Shown: in pieces, positions 1 to 8,692 of the stretch
Numbering within the stretch: the stretch's first letter is position 1
Layout: every line of letters starts with the position of its first letter
Source: Acidimicrobiaceae bacterium
Lineage (GTDB): Bacteria; Actinomycetota; Acidimicrobiia; Acidimicrobiales; Aldehydirespiratoraceae
Length of the DNA stretch: 64,000 bases
Direction: 5' to 3'
Assembly (NCBI GenBank): GCA_009837445.1
Contig: VXTM01000010.1
Span: forward strand, 46,045-110,044
Made by a program: the position numbers and the translations under genes
Notes under the pieces: generated by a model
The model's input: the letters and a program-made list of their open reading frames with translations, nothing else
Told to the model about the DNA's origin: nothing
The model's database searches: none

Positions 1-1440
1 CAACTCGGTCTCGGTCGCACCGGTGGCGGCTGCGCCGGGGGCGGGCACCACGAATGCGTGGCCGACCTCGCCCAGCCGCTCGTCCGGCCGGCCCACTACC
101 GCCACCTGGCCTACCTGAGGATGGGCCAGCATCGCGGCCTCGATCTCGGCCGGGTAGGCGTTGAAGCCGCCGCAGATGAACATGTCCTTGAGCCGGTCGG
201 TGATGACCACGTAGCCATCCTCGTCCATGGTTCCGATGTCGCCGCTGTGGAGCCACCCGTCGGCGTCGATGGCAGCCGCGGTGGACTCGGGATCGTCGAA
301 ATAGCCGTCCATGACGTTGTAGCCGCGCACCACGATCTCGCCGGGCTCGCCGGTGGGAACCTCGCGGCCGCCAGGGTCGACCACCCGCACCTCCACGTCG
401 TCGATGGCCCGCCCCGACGTGGCCGAGATCACCTCGGGCGGGTCGTCGTGGCGGCACATCGTGGCGATGCCCGACGCCTCGGTGAGCCCGTAGCCGGTCA
501 CGATCACCTCGAAGCCGAGCCGCTGGCGCATGGCCTCGATCATGGGCACCGGCACCGGGGCCGCGCCGGTCACGGCCAGCCGCAGGGTGGACATGTCGAA
601 GCTGTCGAGGTCGGCGTGGTTGAGGATGGTCTGATAGATGGCCGGCGGCCCGGGAAGCATCGAGATCCGCTCCTGCGGCACCCGGGCCATCACCGACGGC
701 ACGTCGAACACCGGGTGTGGGACCATGGCCGCGCCCGTCATCAGGCAGGCCAGGATGCCGGCGTTGAGTCCGAAGGAGTGGAAGAACGGGTTGATGATCA
801 GGTAGCGGTCGTCGTGGCGGAGCCCGATCACCGACGCCCAGCTCCGGTAGGCCCGGCACACCGGGCCGTGCTTGAGCACCACCCCCTTGGGCCTCCCCGT
901 AGTGCCGGAGGTGAACATGATGTGGCACGGATCCTCTTCTGCGACCGCCGCAGGCTGCGAGCCGGCGTGAGCATCCGGCCGAGCCTGGGCGACGAAGTCC
1001 GAGAAGCCGACCGCTCCCGGCGGCACCGGGTGGCGCAGCGCCACCACCTCCTCGACGCATGAGGGCACGCCCCCGCCGGCGGCCCGCAACAGGCCCAGGT
1101 GATCGGTGCCCAGGAAGTCGGTGGAGCAGAACAGCAGGCGGGCCCCCGACCGGCCGAGCACGTAGGCGGCCTCGTCGCCCTTGAACCGGGTGTTGATGGG
1201 CACGACCACCCCGCCCGCGGCGTGAACCCCGAGCGCGGCCACGGCCCACTCCCACCAGTTGGGTCCCCACAGTCCCACCCGGTCACCGGGAGCGAGCCCC
1301 CAGGCCGCCAGCGAGCCCGCCGTCCCGTGGACCCGGTCCCGGAGCTCGACGAACGACAGCCGCAGCTGGCCGTCCACCAAGGCCTCGGCCCCGCCGAAGC
1401 GGGCCGCGGCGTCGTCGATCAGAGCCGGGATCGTGGTCAC
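1..1440 (-). CDS. FadD3-like AMP-dependent acyl-CoA synthetase, C-terminus beyond window
   Basis: Adenylate-forming ligase that activates a carboxylic acid to its acyl-CoA via an acyl-AMP. 480 codons are visible and the frame is still open at the window edge, so only the last part of the C-terminal domain is missing. The ATP-binding P-loop FTSGTTGRPKG lies near residues 176-186, followed by NPFFHSFG, the TGYGLTEASG adenine-binding region and the SGDIGTMDEDGY / DRLKDMFICGGFN hinge. The NPFFHSFG and LPGPPAIYQTIL segments resemble FadD3 (steroid-ring propionate CoA ligase), so a steroid or terpenoid side chain or ring acid is a plausible substrate; this is inference. The GTG start shares four bases (GTGA) with the stop of the upstream P450 gene, showing translational coupling. 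The N-terminus starts directly with the ligase fold, without signal peptide. Confidence 0.9.
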   Translation of the reverse strand, partial: MTTIPALIDDAAARFGGAEALVDGQLRLSFVELRDRVHGTAGSLAAWGLAPGDRVGLWGPNWWEWAVAALGVHAAGGVVVPINTRFKGDEAAYVLGRSGARLLFCSTDFLGTDHLGLLRAAGGGVPSCVEEVVALRHPVPPGAVGFSDFVAQARPDAHAGSQPAAVAEEDPCHIMFTSGTTGRPKGVVLKHGPVCRAYRSWASVIGLRHDDRYLIINPFFHSFGLNAGILACLMTGAAMVPHPVFDVPSVMARVPQERISMLPGPPAIYQTILNHADLDSFDMSTLRLAVTGAAPVPVPMIEAMRQRLGFEVIVTGYGLTEASGIATMCRHDDPPEVISATSGRAIDDVEVRVVDPGGREVPTGEPGEIVVRGYNVMDGYFDDPESTAAAIDADGWLHSGDIGTMDEDGYVVITDRLKDMFICGGFNAYPAEIEAAMLAHPQVGQVAVVGRPDERLGEVGHAFVVPAPGAAATGATETEL

Positions 1441-2723
1441 GCGTCCCAGGCCACCAGCAGCTGCCGGGGGCCCCGGAAGGTGATGTTGGGGAAGCGCTCC
1501 AGGCTCTGGCCCTCCACCAGCCGCAGCGACGGGACCCGCTCAGTCAGCACCTCCAAAGCGACGTTGGCCTCCAGGCGGGCGAGCCGGGCGCCGAGGCAGA
1601 AGTGGATGCCCTTGCCGAAGGAGATGTGGTTGCGGGCGTTGGGCCGGTGGATGTCGAAGTTGCCGGGGTCGTCGAAGATGTCGGGCTGGTGGTTGGCTGC
1701 GGCCAGGCTCATGAAGATGTTGGTTCCGGCGGGGACCTTCACCCCGGCCACCTCCGTGTCGACGTTGGCGACCCGCCGCCAGCTCGTCTGGGGCGACTCG
1801 AAGCGCAGCACCTCCTCCAGAGCGGCACCGACTAGCGACGGGTCCGCGCAGAGCTCGTCCCACTGGTCGCGGCGCGGCAGCAGGCAGATCAGCGCATTGG
1901 ACAGGAAGTGGCTGACGATCTCGTGGCCCGCGAACGACAGGCCGTACACGATCGATTCCACCTCCCGGTAGCTGAGCTCGGTGGCGTCCTGCTTGTGCAC
2001 GGCCAGGAGCTCGGAGGCGTAGTCGTCTCCGGGGTCGTCCATCTTGGAGGCCACGAAGTCGCGGCAGTAGCGCCAGTACGACAGCATCTTGCGGGCGATC
2101 TCGGCCTGCTCGGCCTCCGACGGCTTGCCCCAGCTGAAGGCCAGCCGGTCCGAGCACCACTCCTTGAGCTTCTCGTCGTCGCTGGTGGGGAACCCGATGA
2201 AGCGGTAGATCGTCTCGCCCGGCAGCGGGTGCGCGAACACGGGCACGAAGTCAGCGGGCGAGCTCTCGGCCAGAAGGGCGTCGACGAGATCGTGGCTGCG
2301 CCGGCGGATGTAGGGCTCCAGGATCCGCATGCGCCGGTTGGAGAAGCCCTTCTTGGTGTGGTTGCGGATCCGGCCATGATCGGGAGGCTGGCGGTTGGAC
2401 ATGACCGCCACCGGGTTGAAATCCGGCGCGGCCAGCACCGCGTGGGCGGCATCGCTGAGGGGGAAGACCGGGTCCTGCACGTTCTGGGAGCCGAACGTCT
2501 CGGGGTCCAAGAACACGTCGGTCACGTCGTCCATGCGGGTGACGACCAGGTAGCCCAACTCGCTGGAGTAGAAGACCGGCGTGTCCCGCAGCCCGTCGAG
2601 CACCGCATAGGGGTCGGCCAGGTAGTCGGGCGCGAACGGTGTGAAGCCGGTGACCGGGCAGCCCGACGGCGCAGGCGGAACCTCGTCGGGTACCCGGTGG
2701 TAGGACGCGTCGGTCTGAGTCAC
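1437..2723 (-). CDS. cytochrome P450 with atypical I-helix
   Basis: Soluble bacterial class I cytochrome P450, 428 residues, the usual size. The ExxR pair is E304/R307 and the haem loop FGKGIHFCLGAR carries the proximal Cys376. The I-helix reads FAGHEIVSH: the acid is Glu268, but the next position, normally the conserved Thr of the acid-alcohol pair, is Ile269. That Thr helps deliver protons for O-O cleavage, so the mechanism or the reaction may be unusual. No ferredoxin or ferredoxin reductase is adjacent, so electrons must come from elsewhere in the genome. The gene is coupled by a 4-base overlap to the acyl-CoA ligase that follows, which suggests joint oxidation and CoA activation of a lipophilic (steroid- or terpenoid-like) substrate. 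It is transcribed divergently from glcD with about 77 bases between. Confidence 0.95.
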   Translation of the reverse strand: MTQTDASYHRVPDEVPPAPSGCPVTGFTPFAPDYLADPYAVLDGLRDTPVFYSSELGYLVVTRMDDVTDVFLDPETFGSQNVQDPVFPLSDAAHAVLAAPDFNPVAVMSNRQPPDHGRIRNHTKKGFSNRRMRILEPYIRRRSHDLVDALLAESSPADFVPVFAHPLPGETIYRFIGFPTSDDEKLKEWCSDRLAFSWGKPSEAEQAEIARKMLSYWRYCRDFVASKMDDPGDDYASELLAVHKQDATELSYREVESIVYGLSFAGHEIVSHFLSNALICLLPRRDQWDELCADPSLVGAALEEVLRFESPQTSWRRVANVDTEVAGVKVPAGTNIFMSLAAANHQPDIFDDPGNFDIHRPNARNHISFGKGIHFCLGARLARLEANVALEVLTERVPSLRLVEGQSLERFPNITFRGPRQLLVAWDA

Positions 2724-2800
2724 GGGCCGTCTCCTCTCTGAGGTGGCAGAGTAGTCCTCCGGCGTCTGTACTCCCAGCGACGTGCGTTAGGGTCAGAGCC

Positions 2801-4330
2801 ATGGCCAGGACGCTCGCCGAGGCGACCCGCCGGGTGCTGGGATCGCGCCGGCGAGGCACACGCTCGCCTGCTGTCGCCCCGTCCGCTGGCGCTGGCGACG
2901 CTGCGCTGGTGGCCGATCTAGAGGTGGCCATCGGAGCCGACCGGGTGCGTGCCGATGCGGCCGCCCGCTACCTCGCCTCCCGCGATGCCTCCATCTACCG
3001 GGAGGGTAACGCCGGGCCGGTTTGCTATCCGGACTCGACCGCCGATGTCGTGGCGTGCGTGCAGGTGGCGACCCGCCACGGACGGGCCGTATCCCCCCGG
3101 GGCGCGGGCACCGGCCTGGCCGGCGGCGCCGCCCCGCTGGGTCAGCCGGTGGTCCTGTCGATGACCCGGATGGACAAGCTGACCGAGATCGACCTCGACA
3201 ACGGCGTGGCCTGGGTGCAGCCCGGCATCGTGAACCTCGACCTCACCCGGGCGCTGGCCCCGCACGGCGTGCACTACGCCCCCGACCCGTCCAGCCAGGC
3301 GGCCTGCACCATCGGCGGCAACGTGGCCAACAACTCCGGCGGTCCCCACTGCCTGGCCTACGGTGTGACCAGCGCCCATGTGCTGGCGGTGGAGGTGGTG
3401 CTGTCCGACGCCTCGGTGGTGACTCTCGGCGACCTAACCGCCGAGCCCGCCGGGTACGACCTGCGCGGCGCGTTCGTGGGCTCCGAGGGGATGTGCGGCA
3501 TCGCCACCGCGGTGGCCGTGCGCCTGACCCCCAACCCGCCCGCGGTGCGCACCATGCTGCTCTGCTTCGACAACGTGTCGGACGCGGCGGCCACCGTCAG
3601 CGCCATCATCGCGGCCGGGATCGTGCCCGCCGCCATCGAGATGATGGACCAGCGCTGCGTGACCGCGGTCGAGGACTTCGCTCAGGCCGGCTATCCCAAG
3701 GACGCCGCCGCGGTGCTGCTGGTCGAGGTGGACGGAGCGGCGGGGGGTGTCGCCATCGCGGGGGAGCGGATCGCCGACATCGCCCGGCGCAACCAGGCCA
3801 TCAGCGTTCGAACCGCTGCCGACGACGACGAGCGGGCCCGGCTGTGGAAGGGACGCAAGAGCGCCTTCGGGGCGGTGGCCAACGTGATGCCGGACTACTA
3901 CCTGCACGACACGGTGGTGCCCCGCACCCGGCTGGTGGAGGTGCTCGAGAGCATCTACGAGATCGTTGATCGCCACGACTTGCTGGTGCTCAACGTGTTC
4001 CACGCGGGCGACGGCAACCTGCACCCCATCCTGGCCTACGACTCCCGGGTGCCGGGCGCGGACGAGCGGGTGCATGCCGCGGGCCGCGAGATCATCGAGA
4101 TGTCGCTGGACATGGGCGGAGCGCTCACCGGCGAGCACGGGATCGGGGTCGAGAAGCGCGAGTACATGAGCCGCATGTTCAGCGCGGTGGACCTCGACCA
4201 GCAGGCGCGGCTGCGGGCCTCGTTCGACCCGCACTGCCGCATGAACCCGGGCAAGGTTCTGCCCAGCGCGCACAGCTGCTCCGACATCGGCGCGTTGAGA
4301 GCCTCCGACGCGGCCGGCGTCTGGGGCTGA
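2801..4330 (+). CDS. glcD: FAD-linked oxidase, glycolate/D-lactate dehydrogenase subunit GlcD
   Basis: Flavoprotein subunit of a GlcDEF-type 2-hydroxyacid dehydrogenase, oxidising glycolate or a similar D-2-hydroxyacid to the 2-oxoacid. 509 residues. After a basic, low-complexity N-terminus of about 35 residues comes a PCMH FAD-binding domain with SPRGAGTGLAGG near residue 97 and CTIGGNVANNSGGPHC near 168. The C-terminal FAD-oxidase domain has VFHAGDGNLHP and GEHGIGVEKREYM, the His-rich motifs conserved in GlcD. The glcE start lies four bases after the stop, so the subunits are co-translated. Substrate cannot be told from sequence: glycolate, D-lactate and D-2-hydroxyglutarate oxidases share these motifs, but the three-gene order favours glycolate. 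Confidence 0.92.
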   Translation: MARTLAEATRRVLGSRRRGTRSPAVAPSAGAGDAALVADLEVAIGADRVRADAAARYLASRDASIYREGNAGPVCYPDSTADVVACVQVATRHGRAVSPRGAGTGLAGGAAPLGQPVVLSMTRMDKLTEIDLDNGVAWVQPGIVNLDLTRALAPHGVHYAPDPSSQAACTIGGNVANNSGGPHCLAYGVTSAHVLAVEVVLSDASVVTLGDLTAEPAGYDLRGAFVGSEGMCGIATAVAVRLTPNPPAVRTMLLCFDNVSDAAATVSAIIAAGIVPAAIEMMDQRCVTAVEDFAQAGYPKDAAAVLLVEVDGAAGGVAIAGERIADIARRNQAISVRTAADDDERARLWKGRKSAFGAVANVMPDYYLHDTVVPRTRLVEVLESIYEIVDRHDLLVLNVFHAGDGNLHPILAYDSRVPGADERVHAAGREIIEMSLDMGGALTGEHGIGVEKREYMSRMFSAVDLDQQARLRASFDPHCRMNPGKVLPSAHSCSDIGALRASDAAGVWG

Positions 4331-4334
4331 ACCG

Positions 4335-5267
4335 GTGACGGAGTTCGACGAGGCTCTGCGAGGCTTCGCGGCCGAGGTCGGCTCGGACGGCCCGGTGTGC
4401 GTGCGGGGAGGCGGCACCCGCTGGAGCCTCGGCGGCGAGCCGGCGCCCGGCATCAGGGAGGTGGCCGCCCCCGCAGGGATCGTCGCCTTCGAGCCGGCCG
4501 AGATGACGGCGCGGGTGCGGGCCGGCACGCCGGTGACCGAGCTCCACGAGGAGCTGGCCGCGGCCGGCCAGCGCACCGCCCTCCCCGAGCGTGCGGGCGG
4601 GACGGTCGGCGGTGCCTTGATGGCAGGCGAGTCGAGCGTTGCCCGGCTGGGGCTGGGGCTGGTGCGCGACGCCCTGTTGCAGGTCCGCTACGTGTGCGCC
4701 GACGGCCGGATCGCCAGCGGCGGCGCCGGCACCGTCAAGAACGTCAGCGGCTTCGACCTGTGCCGGCTGCTGGTCGGCTCGCTCGGAACCCTCGGGCTGG
4801 TGGGCGAGGCGCTGGTGCGCACCGTGCCGGTGGGGGAGGTCGAGCGCTGGGTGCGCCTGCCGGGAGCCGACCCTGGTGCGGTGCGGTCGTGCTTGACGGC
4901 AGCGTCGGTGCTGTGGGACGGCATCGACGTGTGGGCGTTCCTGAGCGGCTACGGGGTGGACGTGGACGAGGACCTGTCACGCCTGGCAGGACTGGCCGCA
5001 GAACCGCCCACCGACGTGGACGGGCCGCCCGACCTTCCGCCGCACCGCTGGTCGTGCACGCCTGAGCAGGCCGCGTCCTTCCGTGCGGGGAACGGTGCTG
5101 GGGGCCGGTTCGTCGCCGAGATCGGTGTCGGCGTGGTGCACGCCTCCGAGCCGCAGCCCGCTCGACCGGTCGATCCGGGAGTCGCGGAACTGAACCGGCG
5201 GTTCAAGGAGCGCTTCGACCCGACCGGCCGTCTCAACCCCGGCCGCGACCCCCTGCGGAAGCCCTGA
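4335..5267 (+). CDS. glcE: FAD-binding subunit GlcE of glycolate oxidase
   Basis: Second FAD-binding subunit of the GlcDEF complex. 310 residues, somewhat shorter than typical GlcE (about 350). GTG start chosen because it follows the glcD stop by four bases. An FAD-type PCMH fold is visible: VCVRGGGTRWSLGG at the N-terminus, a GTVGGALMAGESS loop, then VKNVSGFDLCRLLVGSLGTLG, which is the signature shared by GlcE proteins. The C-terminal RRFKERFDPTGRLNPGRD tail matches the final helix of the family, where the last Cys/FAD-oxidase segment is reduced. Function follows from its position between GlcD and the iron-sulfur subunit rather than from any single catalytic residue. Confidence 0.88.
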   Translation: MTEFDEALRGFAAEVGSDGPVCVRGGGTRWSLGGEPAPGIREVAAPAGIVAFEPAEMTARVRAGTPVTELHEELAAAGQRTALPERAGGTVGGALMAGESSVARLGLGLVRDALLQVRYVCADGRIASGGAGTVKNVSGFDLCRLLVGSLGTLGLVGEALVRTVPVGEVERWVRLPGADPGAVRSCLTAASVLWDGIDVWAFLSGYGVDVDEDLSRLAGLAAEPPTDVDGPPDLPPHRWSCTPEQAASFRAGNGAGGRFVAEIGVGVVHASEPQPARPVDPGVAELNRRFKERFDPTGRLNPGRDPLRKP

Positions 5268-5355
5268 TGCGCCTGCAACCGCCGACCGGGCGAAATTGGT
5301 GCAGATTGTGGGCATATAGGGCCCGTTTCGTCATCAATATCGCTTCTGGGATCTC

Positions 5356-6531
5356 GTGATGCACCTTGGGTTGAACGACGACGAGCTGGTCGCGTGTGTG
5401 TCCTGCGGGCTGTGCCTGCCGCACTGCCCGACGTTTGTGATCACCGGGCGGGACACCGAGTCGCCCCGGGGCCGGATCGCGTTGATGCGGGCCGTGCAGA
5501 ACGAGGACGCACCGGTGACCGACGACCTGATCCGGTCGATGGAGACCTGCGTCCAGTGCCGGGGCTGCGAGACGGCCTGTCCCAGCGCGGTGCCGTTCGG
5601 CCACCTGATGGAGGGCACCCGGGCCGCGCTGGCCGACGCCGGCCGGATCACCCCCCGCTGGCAGCGGCTGGCGTTGAAGGGCCTGCGTCACCGCCGGCTG
5701 CTGATGGCGGGCTCGACCCTGCTGGCGCTGGCCATCCGGCTGCGGCTGGTGCCGACCCGGCGGCTCGGGCTGCCGGCCCGGATGCCGCTGCGCCGGCCGC
5801 CGCTGCGGGCCTCCGGCAACGACGTGTGGCTGTTCACCGGTTGCGTGATGGACGCCTGGCAGCGAGACGTGCATCTGGCCGTGCAGCGGGTGCTGGAGGC
5901 CGCCGGGGTGGGAGTGGAGCCCACCGGCGGGGCCGCGCCGTGCTGCGGGGCGCTGCACATCCACGCCGGGCTGGAGTCCGAGACCAAGGACATGGCCTGG
6001 CAGGTGATGGCCGGGCTGTCCGGCGATGACCGCCCCATCCTGGTTGACGCCGCTGGCTGCGGCGCCGCGCTGAAGGACTACGGCCACCTGCTCGGCACCG
6101 ATGAGGCCCGGGCGTTCTCGGCCCGGGTGTTCGACGTGCACGAGTGGCTGGCCGGGCACCTGGACGAGTTGCGGTCCCGGCATCCGGTCGCTCCGTTGGA
6201 CATCACGGTGGCCGTCCAGGACCCGTGCCATCTCCGCCACGTGCAGCGAGCCCATCAGGCCGTCCCCGAGGTGCTGGCCCCGTTCGTCACCCGGGTGGTG
6301 GCTCTCGATGACGACGGCCTCTGCTGCGGGGCCGGCGGCGCCTACTCGGTGATGGAGGCCGAGCTGTCCAGGGCAATCCGCGAGCGCAAGACCGCGGCTG
6401 TGGCCCGTTCGGGCGCGTCGGTGGTGGCCAGCGCCAACCCGGGCTGCTCGCTGCATCTGGCCGCCACCGGCCTTGATGTGCGTCACCCCTTGGAGCTGGT
6501 CGACCAGGCCCTGTCCTCCTCCCGCGTCTGA
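5356..6531 (+). CDS. glcF: iron-sulfur subunit GlcF of glycolate oxidase
   Basis: Electron-transfer subunit of the GlcDEF complex, 391 residues. Two ferredoxin-type 4Fe-4S clusters are seen: CVSCGLCLPHCP at residues 15-26 and CVQCRGCETACP near 63-74. Two CCG (heterodisulfide-reductase-like) domains follow, marked by APCCGALH and GLCCGAGG. The start is either GTG at 5356 or the ATG directly after it; the sequence GTGATG makes the choice trivial for the protein. An 88-base gap separates it from glcE, larger than the glcD-glcE gap, and contains AT-richer sequence (CATATAGG region near 5313) that could hold an internal promoter, though I could not match a well spaced -35 element. Confidence 0.93.
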   Translation: MMHLGLNDDELVACVSCGLCLPHCPTFVITGRDTESPRGRIALMRAVQNEDAPVTDDLIRSMETCVQCRGCETACPSAVPFGHLMEGTRAALADAGRITPRWQRLALKGLRHRRLLMAGSTLLALAIRLRLVPTRRLGLPARMPLRRPPLRASGNDVWLFTGCVMDAWQRDVHLAVQRVLEAAGVGVEPTGGAAPCCGALHIHAGLESETKDMAWQVMAGLSGDDRPILVDAAGCGAALKDYGHLLGTDEARAFSARVFDVHEWLAGHLDELRSRHPVAPLDITVAVQDPCHLRHVQRAHQAVPEVLAPFVTRVVALDDDGLCCGAGGAYSVMEAELSRAIRERKTAAVARSGASVVASANPGCSLHLAATGLDVRHPLELVDQALSSSRV

Positions 6532-6532
6532 C

Positions 6533-6554
6533 TCCCCGTCCTGAGCGACGGGAG
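6533..6554 (+). terminator. weak hairpin after glcF
   Basis: An inverted repeat CCCGTC / GACGGG with a six-base loop, extended by flanking CTC / GAG around one unpaired C, lies just after the glcF stop. It has no T-run after it, so it is at best a GC-rich hairpin terminator of the kind often seen in high-GC actinobacteria. Confidence 0.3.
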
Positions 6555-6674
6555 CCCCGGGTGCTCGACCCGTGGACGGATTTCTTGTGGTGCCCGGGAA
6601 CCGGCAGCCGGTTCGCGTCGTCGTAGGCAGCGAACGGGCGCACCGGGCGCCTGCCACCTGGAGGAGGGTGACCG

Positions 6675-8564
6675 ATGGGAACCACAGGAATCAAGAGCTT
6701 CGCCACAAGACCGAAGCGGCACCTGATGTGGATAGGGGCAGTGCTGGCGCTGAGCCTGCTGGCGGTGTCCTGTTCGGGCGGCGATGAAGACGAGGCAGCC
6801 AGCGTGGCCACCTCCCCTGCCGTGGAGTATGGCGCCGAGCCAGATGCCGCGCCGTCCGACGTCGGCGGGGACCGCGACAGCTCCGGCAGTGTCGACATGC
6901 CTGCGGCTTCCACGACCTCTGCCAGCCGCACCTACGCAGAGGAGCCCATGGTCGAAGAGGAGCCCATGCCCGAGGCGGCCGCCGACTACGCGCTCGAGGC
7001 GTCGGAGGCGGCGTCGGTGGAGGCCTCGGAGGCCGCGGTTCAGGCCGCTGAGGCCGCGTTGGCGGCAGCGGCTGCCCAAGCCGACTCGACCACCAGCGGC
7101 GTGTCCCGGGCAGAGGCCGCCGCGTCGGACCGTGAGCGTGCCGAAGAGCGGCGCCGGAGGTGCCCGGAATGCGGGGCCAACACGTTCGAGGACTACGGCG
7201 TCAACCCGTTCGTGGACACCTACGAGGACGATCTGTCGACGTTCGCCCTCGACGTCGACACCGCGTCCTACGTGGTGACCCGCAACTTCCTGGAGGGCGG
7301 CCAGCTCCCGCCCATCGAGGCTGTGAGGGTGGAGGAGTTCGTCAACTACTTCGACGGCGGCTACCAGGCGCTGATCGACGAGTTCAACATCACGCTGGAG
7401 GCGGCCCCGACACCGTTCAGCGATCCCGACCGGGTGATGCTGCGGGTCGGCGTACAGGCTCCCGAGGTGCTGTCGGACCTCGTGATACCCGACAGCGTGG
7501 TGCTGGTGCTTGACCGCTCCGGGTCGATGGGCCAGTTGGCCGGTCCCTCAGACCGGCCCATGGAGCGGATGAGCCTGGTCCACGAGTCCGTCGAGCTGCT
7601 GCTGGGCGGCCTGCCCGGGCGCACCCGGGTCGGGATCGTCGCCTACAGCGACAGGGCCAGCGTCATCCTCGAGCCGACCAGAGTGTCCGGCAATGCGGAC
7701 TGGATCATCGACGAGGTCCGCAGCCGTGTCCGCCCCGATGGCAGCACCAACGCCGAGGCCGGCCTGGTGTGGGGTTTCGACATGGCTCTGAGCGAGGCCG
7801 ACGAAGGCCGCAACGTGCTCGTGTTGCTGCTGTCGGACGGCGTCGCCAACGTGGGCGCCACCCGCACCGACGACATCCTTGAGCAGATCGGCGAGCGGGG
7901 CGACATCGGCCTGTCCACCATCGGCGTGGGCCTGGGCCCGTTCAACGACGAGCTCATGGAGCAGCTGGCCAACAAGGCCGACGGCACCTACCACTACATC
8001 GACACGCCCGACGAGGCCCGCCGCATCTTCGTTGAGAACCTCAACGCCATGCTGGCCTCGGTTGCCCGCGACGCCAAGATCCAGGTCGAGTTCGACCGGG
8101 ACAAGGTGATCTCGTACCGGCTGCTCGGCTTCGAGAACCGGGCCATCGCCGACGAGGACTTCCGTGACGACACCCGCGACGCCGGCGAGGTCGGCGTGGG
8201 CCAGAGCTCGACCGCCCTCTACGAGGTGACCCTCGACCGGGGTTGGGACCGCAGCCGCGGGGCGATCGCCACCGCCACCCTGCGTTACCGCCGGCCGGCC
8301 AGCGAGCGGATCACCGAGACTTGGGCCAGCCTGCATCCCGACGACGTGGAGCACTCGTTCCGGGACGCCGGCGCTCACTTCCGGCTGGCCGTGGTGGCCG
8401 CCGAGTTCGCCGAGGTGCTGCGGGACAGCCCGTTCGTGGAGGATCGCAGCATGGAGGAGCTCGCCTACCAGGCCGACCGGGTGGCCGACGAACTGCGCCG
8501 CGACGCCGACGCCGAGGAACTCGCCGGCCTGATCGACGCCGCTAGGCGCATCCGCCGCCGCTAG
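6675..8564 (+). CDS. von Willebrand factor A lipoprotein, YfbK family
   Basis: Predicted cell-surface lipoprotein of 629 residues. A basic start and hydrophobic segment end in the lipobox LLAVSC near residue 35, followed by an acidic, Ala/Glu/Ser-rich linker of about 120 residues and an unusual RRRRCPECGAN motif near 155-165. Then come the N-terminal vWF-associated domain (YGVNPFVDTYEDDLSTFALDVDTASY), the vWA domain with a complete MIDAS start DRSGSMG near residue 278 and LSDGVANVG, and the YfbK-type C-terminal domain (FRLAVVAAEFAEVLRDS). Family members are envelope proteins of poorly known role, thought to bind metal-dependent protein partners. The start has a strong GGAGGAGG ribosome binding site. 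Stands alone; a hairpin terminator follows. Confidence 0.9.
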   Translation: MGTTGIKSFATRPKRHLMWIGAVLALSLLAVSCSGGDEDEAASVATSPAVEYGAEPDAAPSDVGGDRDSSGSVDMPAASTTSASRTYAEEPMVEEEPMPEAAADYALEASEAASVEASEAAVQAAEAALAAAAAQADSTTSGVSRAEAAASDRERAEERRRRCPECGANTFEDYGVNPFVDTYEDDLSTFALDVDTASYVVTRNFLEGGQLPPIEAVRVEEFVNYFDGGYQALIDEFNITLEAAPTPFSDPDRVMLRVGVQAPEVLSDLVIPDSVVLVLDRSGSMGQLAGPSDRPMERMSLVHESVELLLGGLPGRTRVGIVAYSDRASVILEPTRVSGNADWIIDEVRSRVRPDGSTNAEAGLVWGFDMALSEADEGRNVLVLLLSDGVANVGATRTDDILEQIGERGDIGLSTIGVGLGPFNDELMEQLANKADGTYHYIDTPDEARRIFVENLNAMLASVARDAKIQVEFDRDKVISYRLLGFENRAIADEDFRDDTRDAGEVGVGQSSTALYEVTLDRGWDRSRGAIATATLRYRRPASERITETWASLHPDDVEHSFRDAGAHFRLAVVAAEFAEVLRDSPFVEDRSMEELAYQADRVADELRRDADAEELAGLIDAARRIRRR

Positions 8565-8620
8565 CGGCGACCGAGGGCTCCTCCTTCCCTGCGACTCACC
8601 CCCTGGAGGGGCCCTTACGG

Positions 8621-8661
8621 GGCTCGGCGGCCCGGTCTTGAGGGGACTGGGCCGCCGAGCC
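8621..8661. terminator. bidirectional hairpin terminator between convergent genes
   Basis: A perfect 13-bp inverted repeat (GGCTCGGCGGCCC at 8621-8633 and GGGCCGCCGAGCC at 8649-8661) with a 15-base loop lies in the 128-base gap between the stops of the plus-strand vWA gene and the minus-strand membrane protein gene. There is no T-run on either side. The location between two convergent genes and the stem strength support a shared terminator. Confidence 0.6.
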
Positions 8662-8692
8662 TTGCCCGCGCCCCTGAGGCTCGCTCGACCAC

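Noticed and set aside
5296..5320. Promoter TTGGTG ... TATAGG before glcF
   Set aside because: The spacer is only 13 bases, too short for a normal sigma-70 promoter; not listed as a feature.
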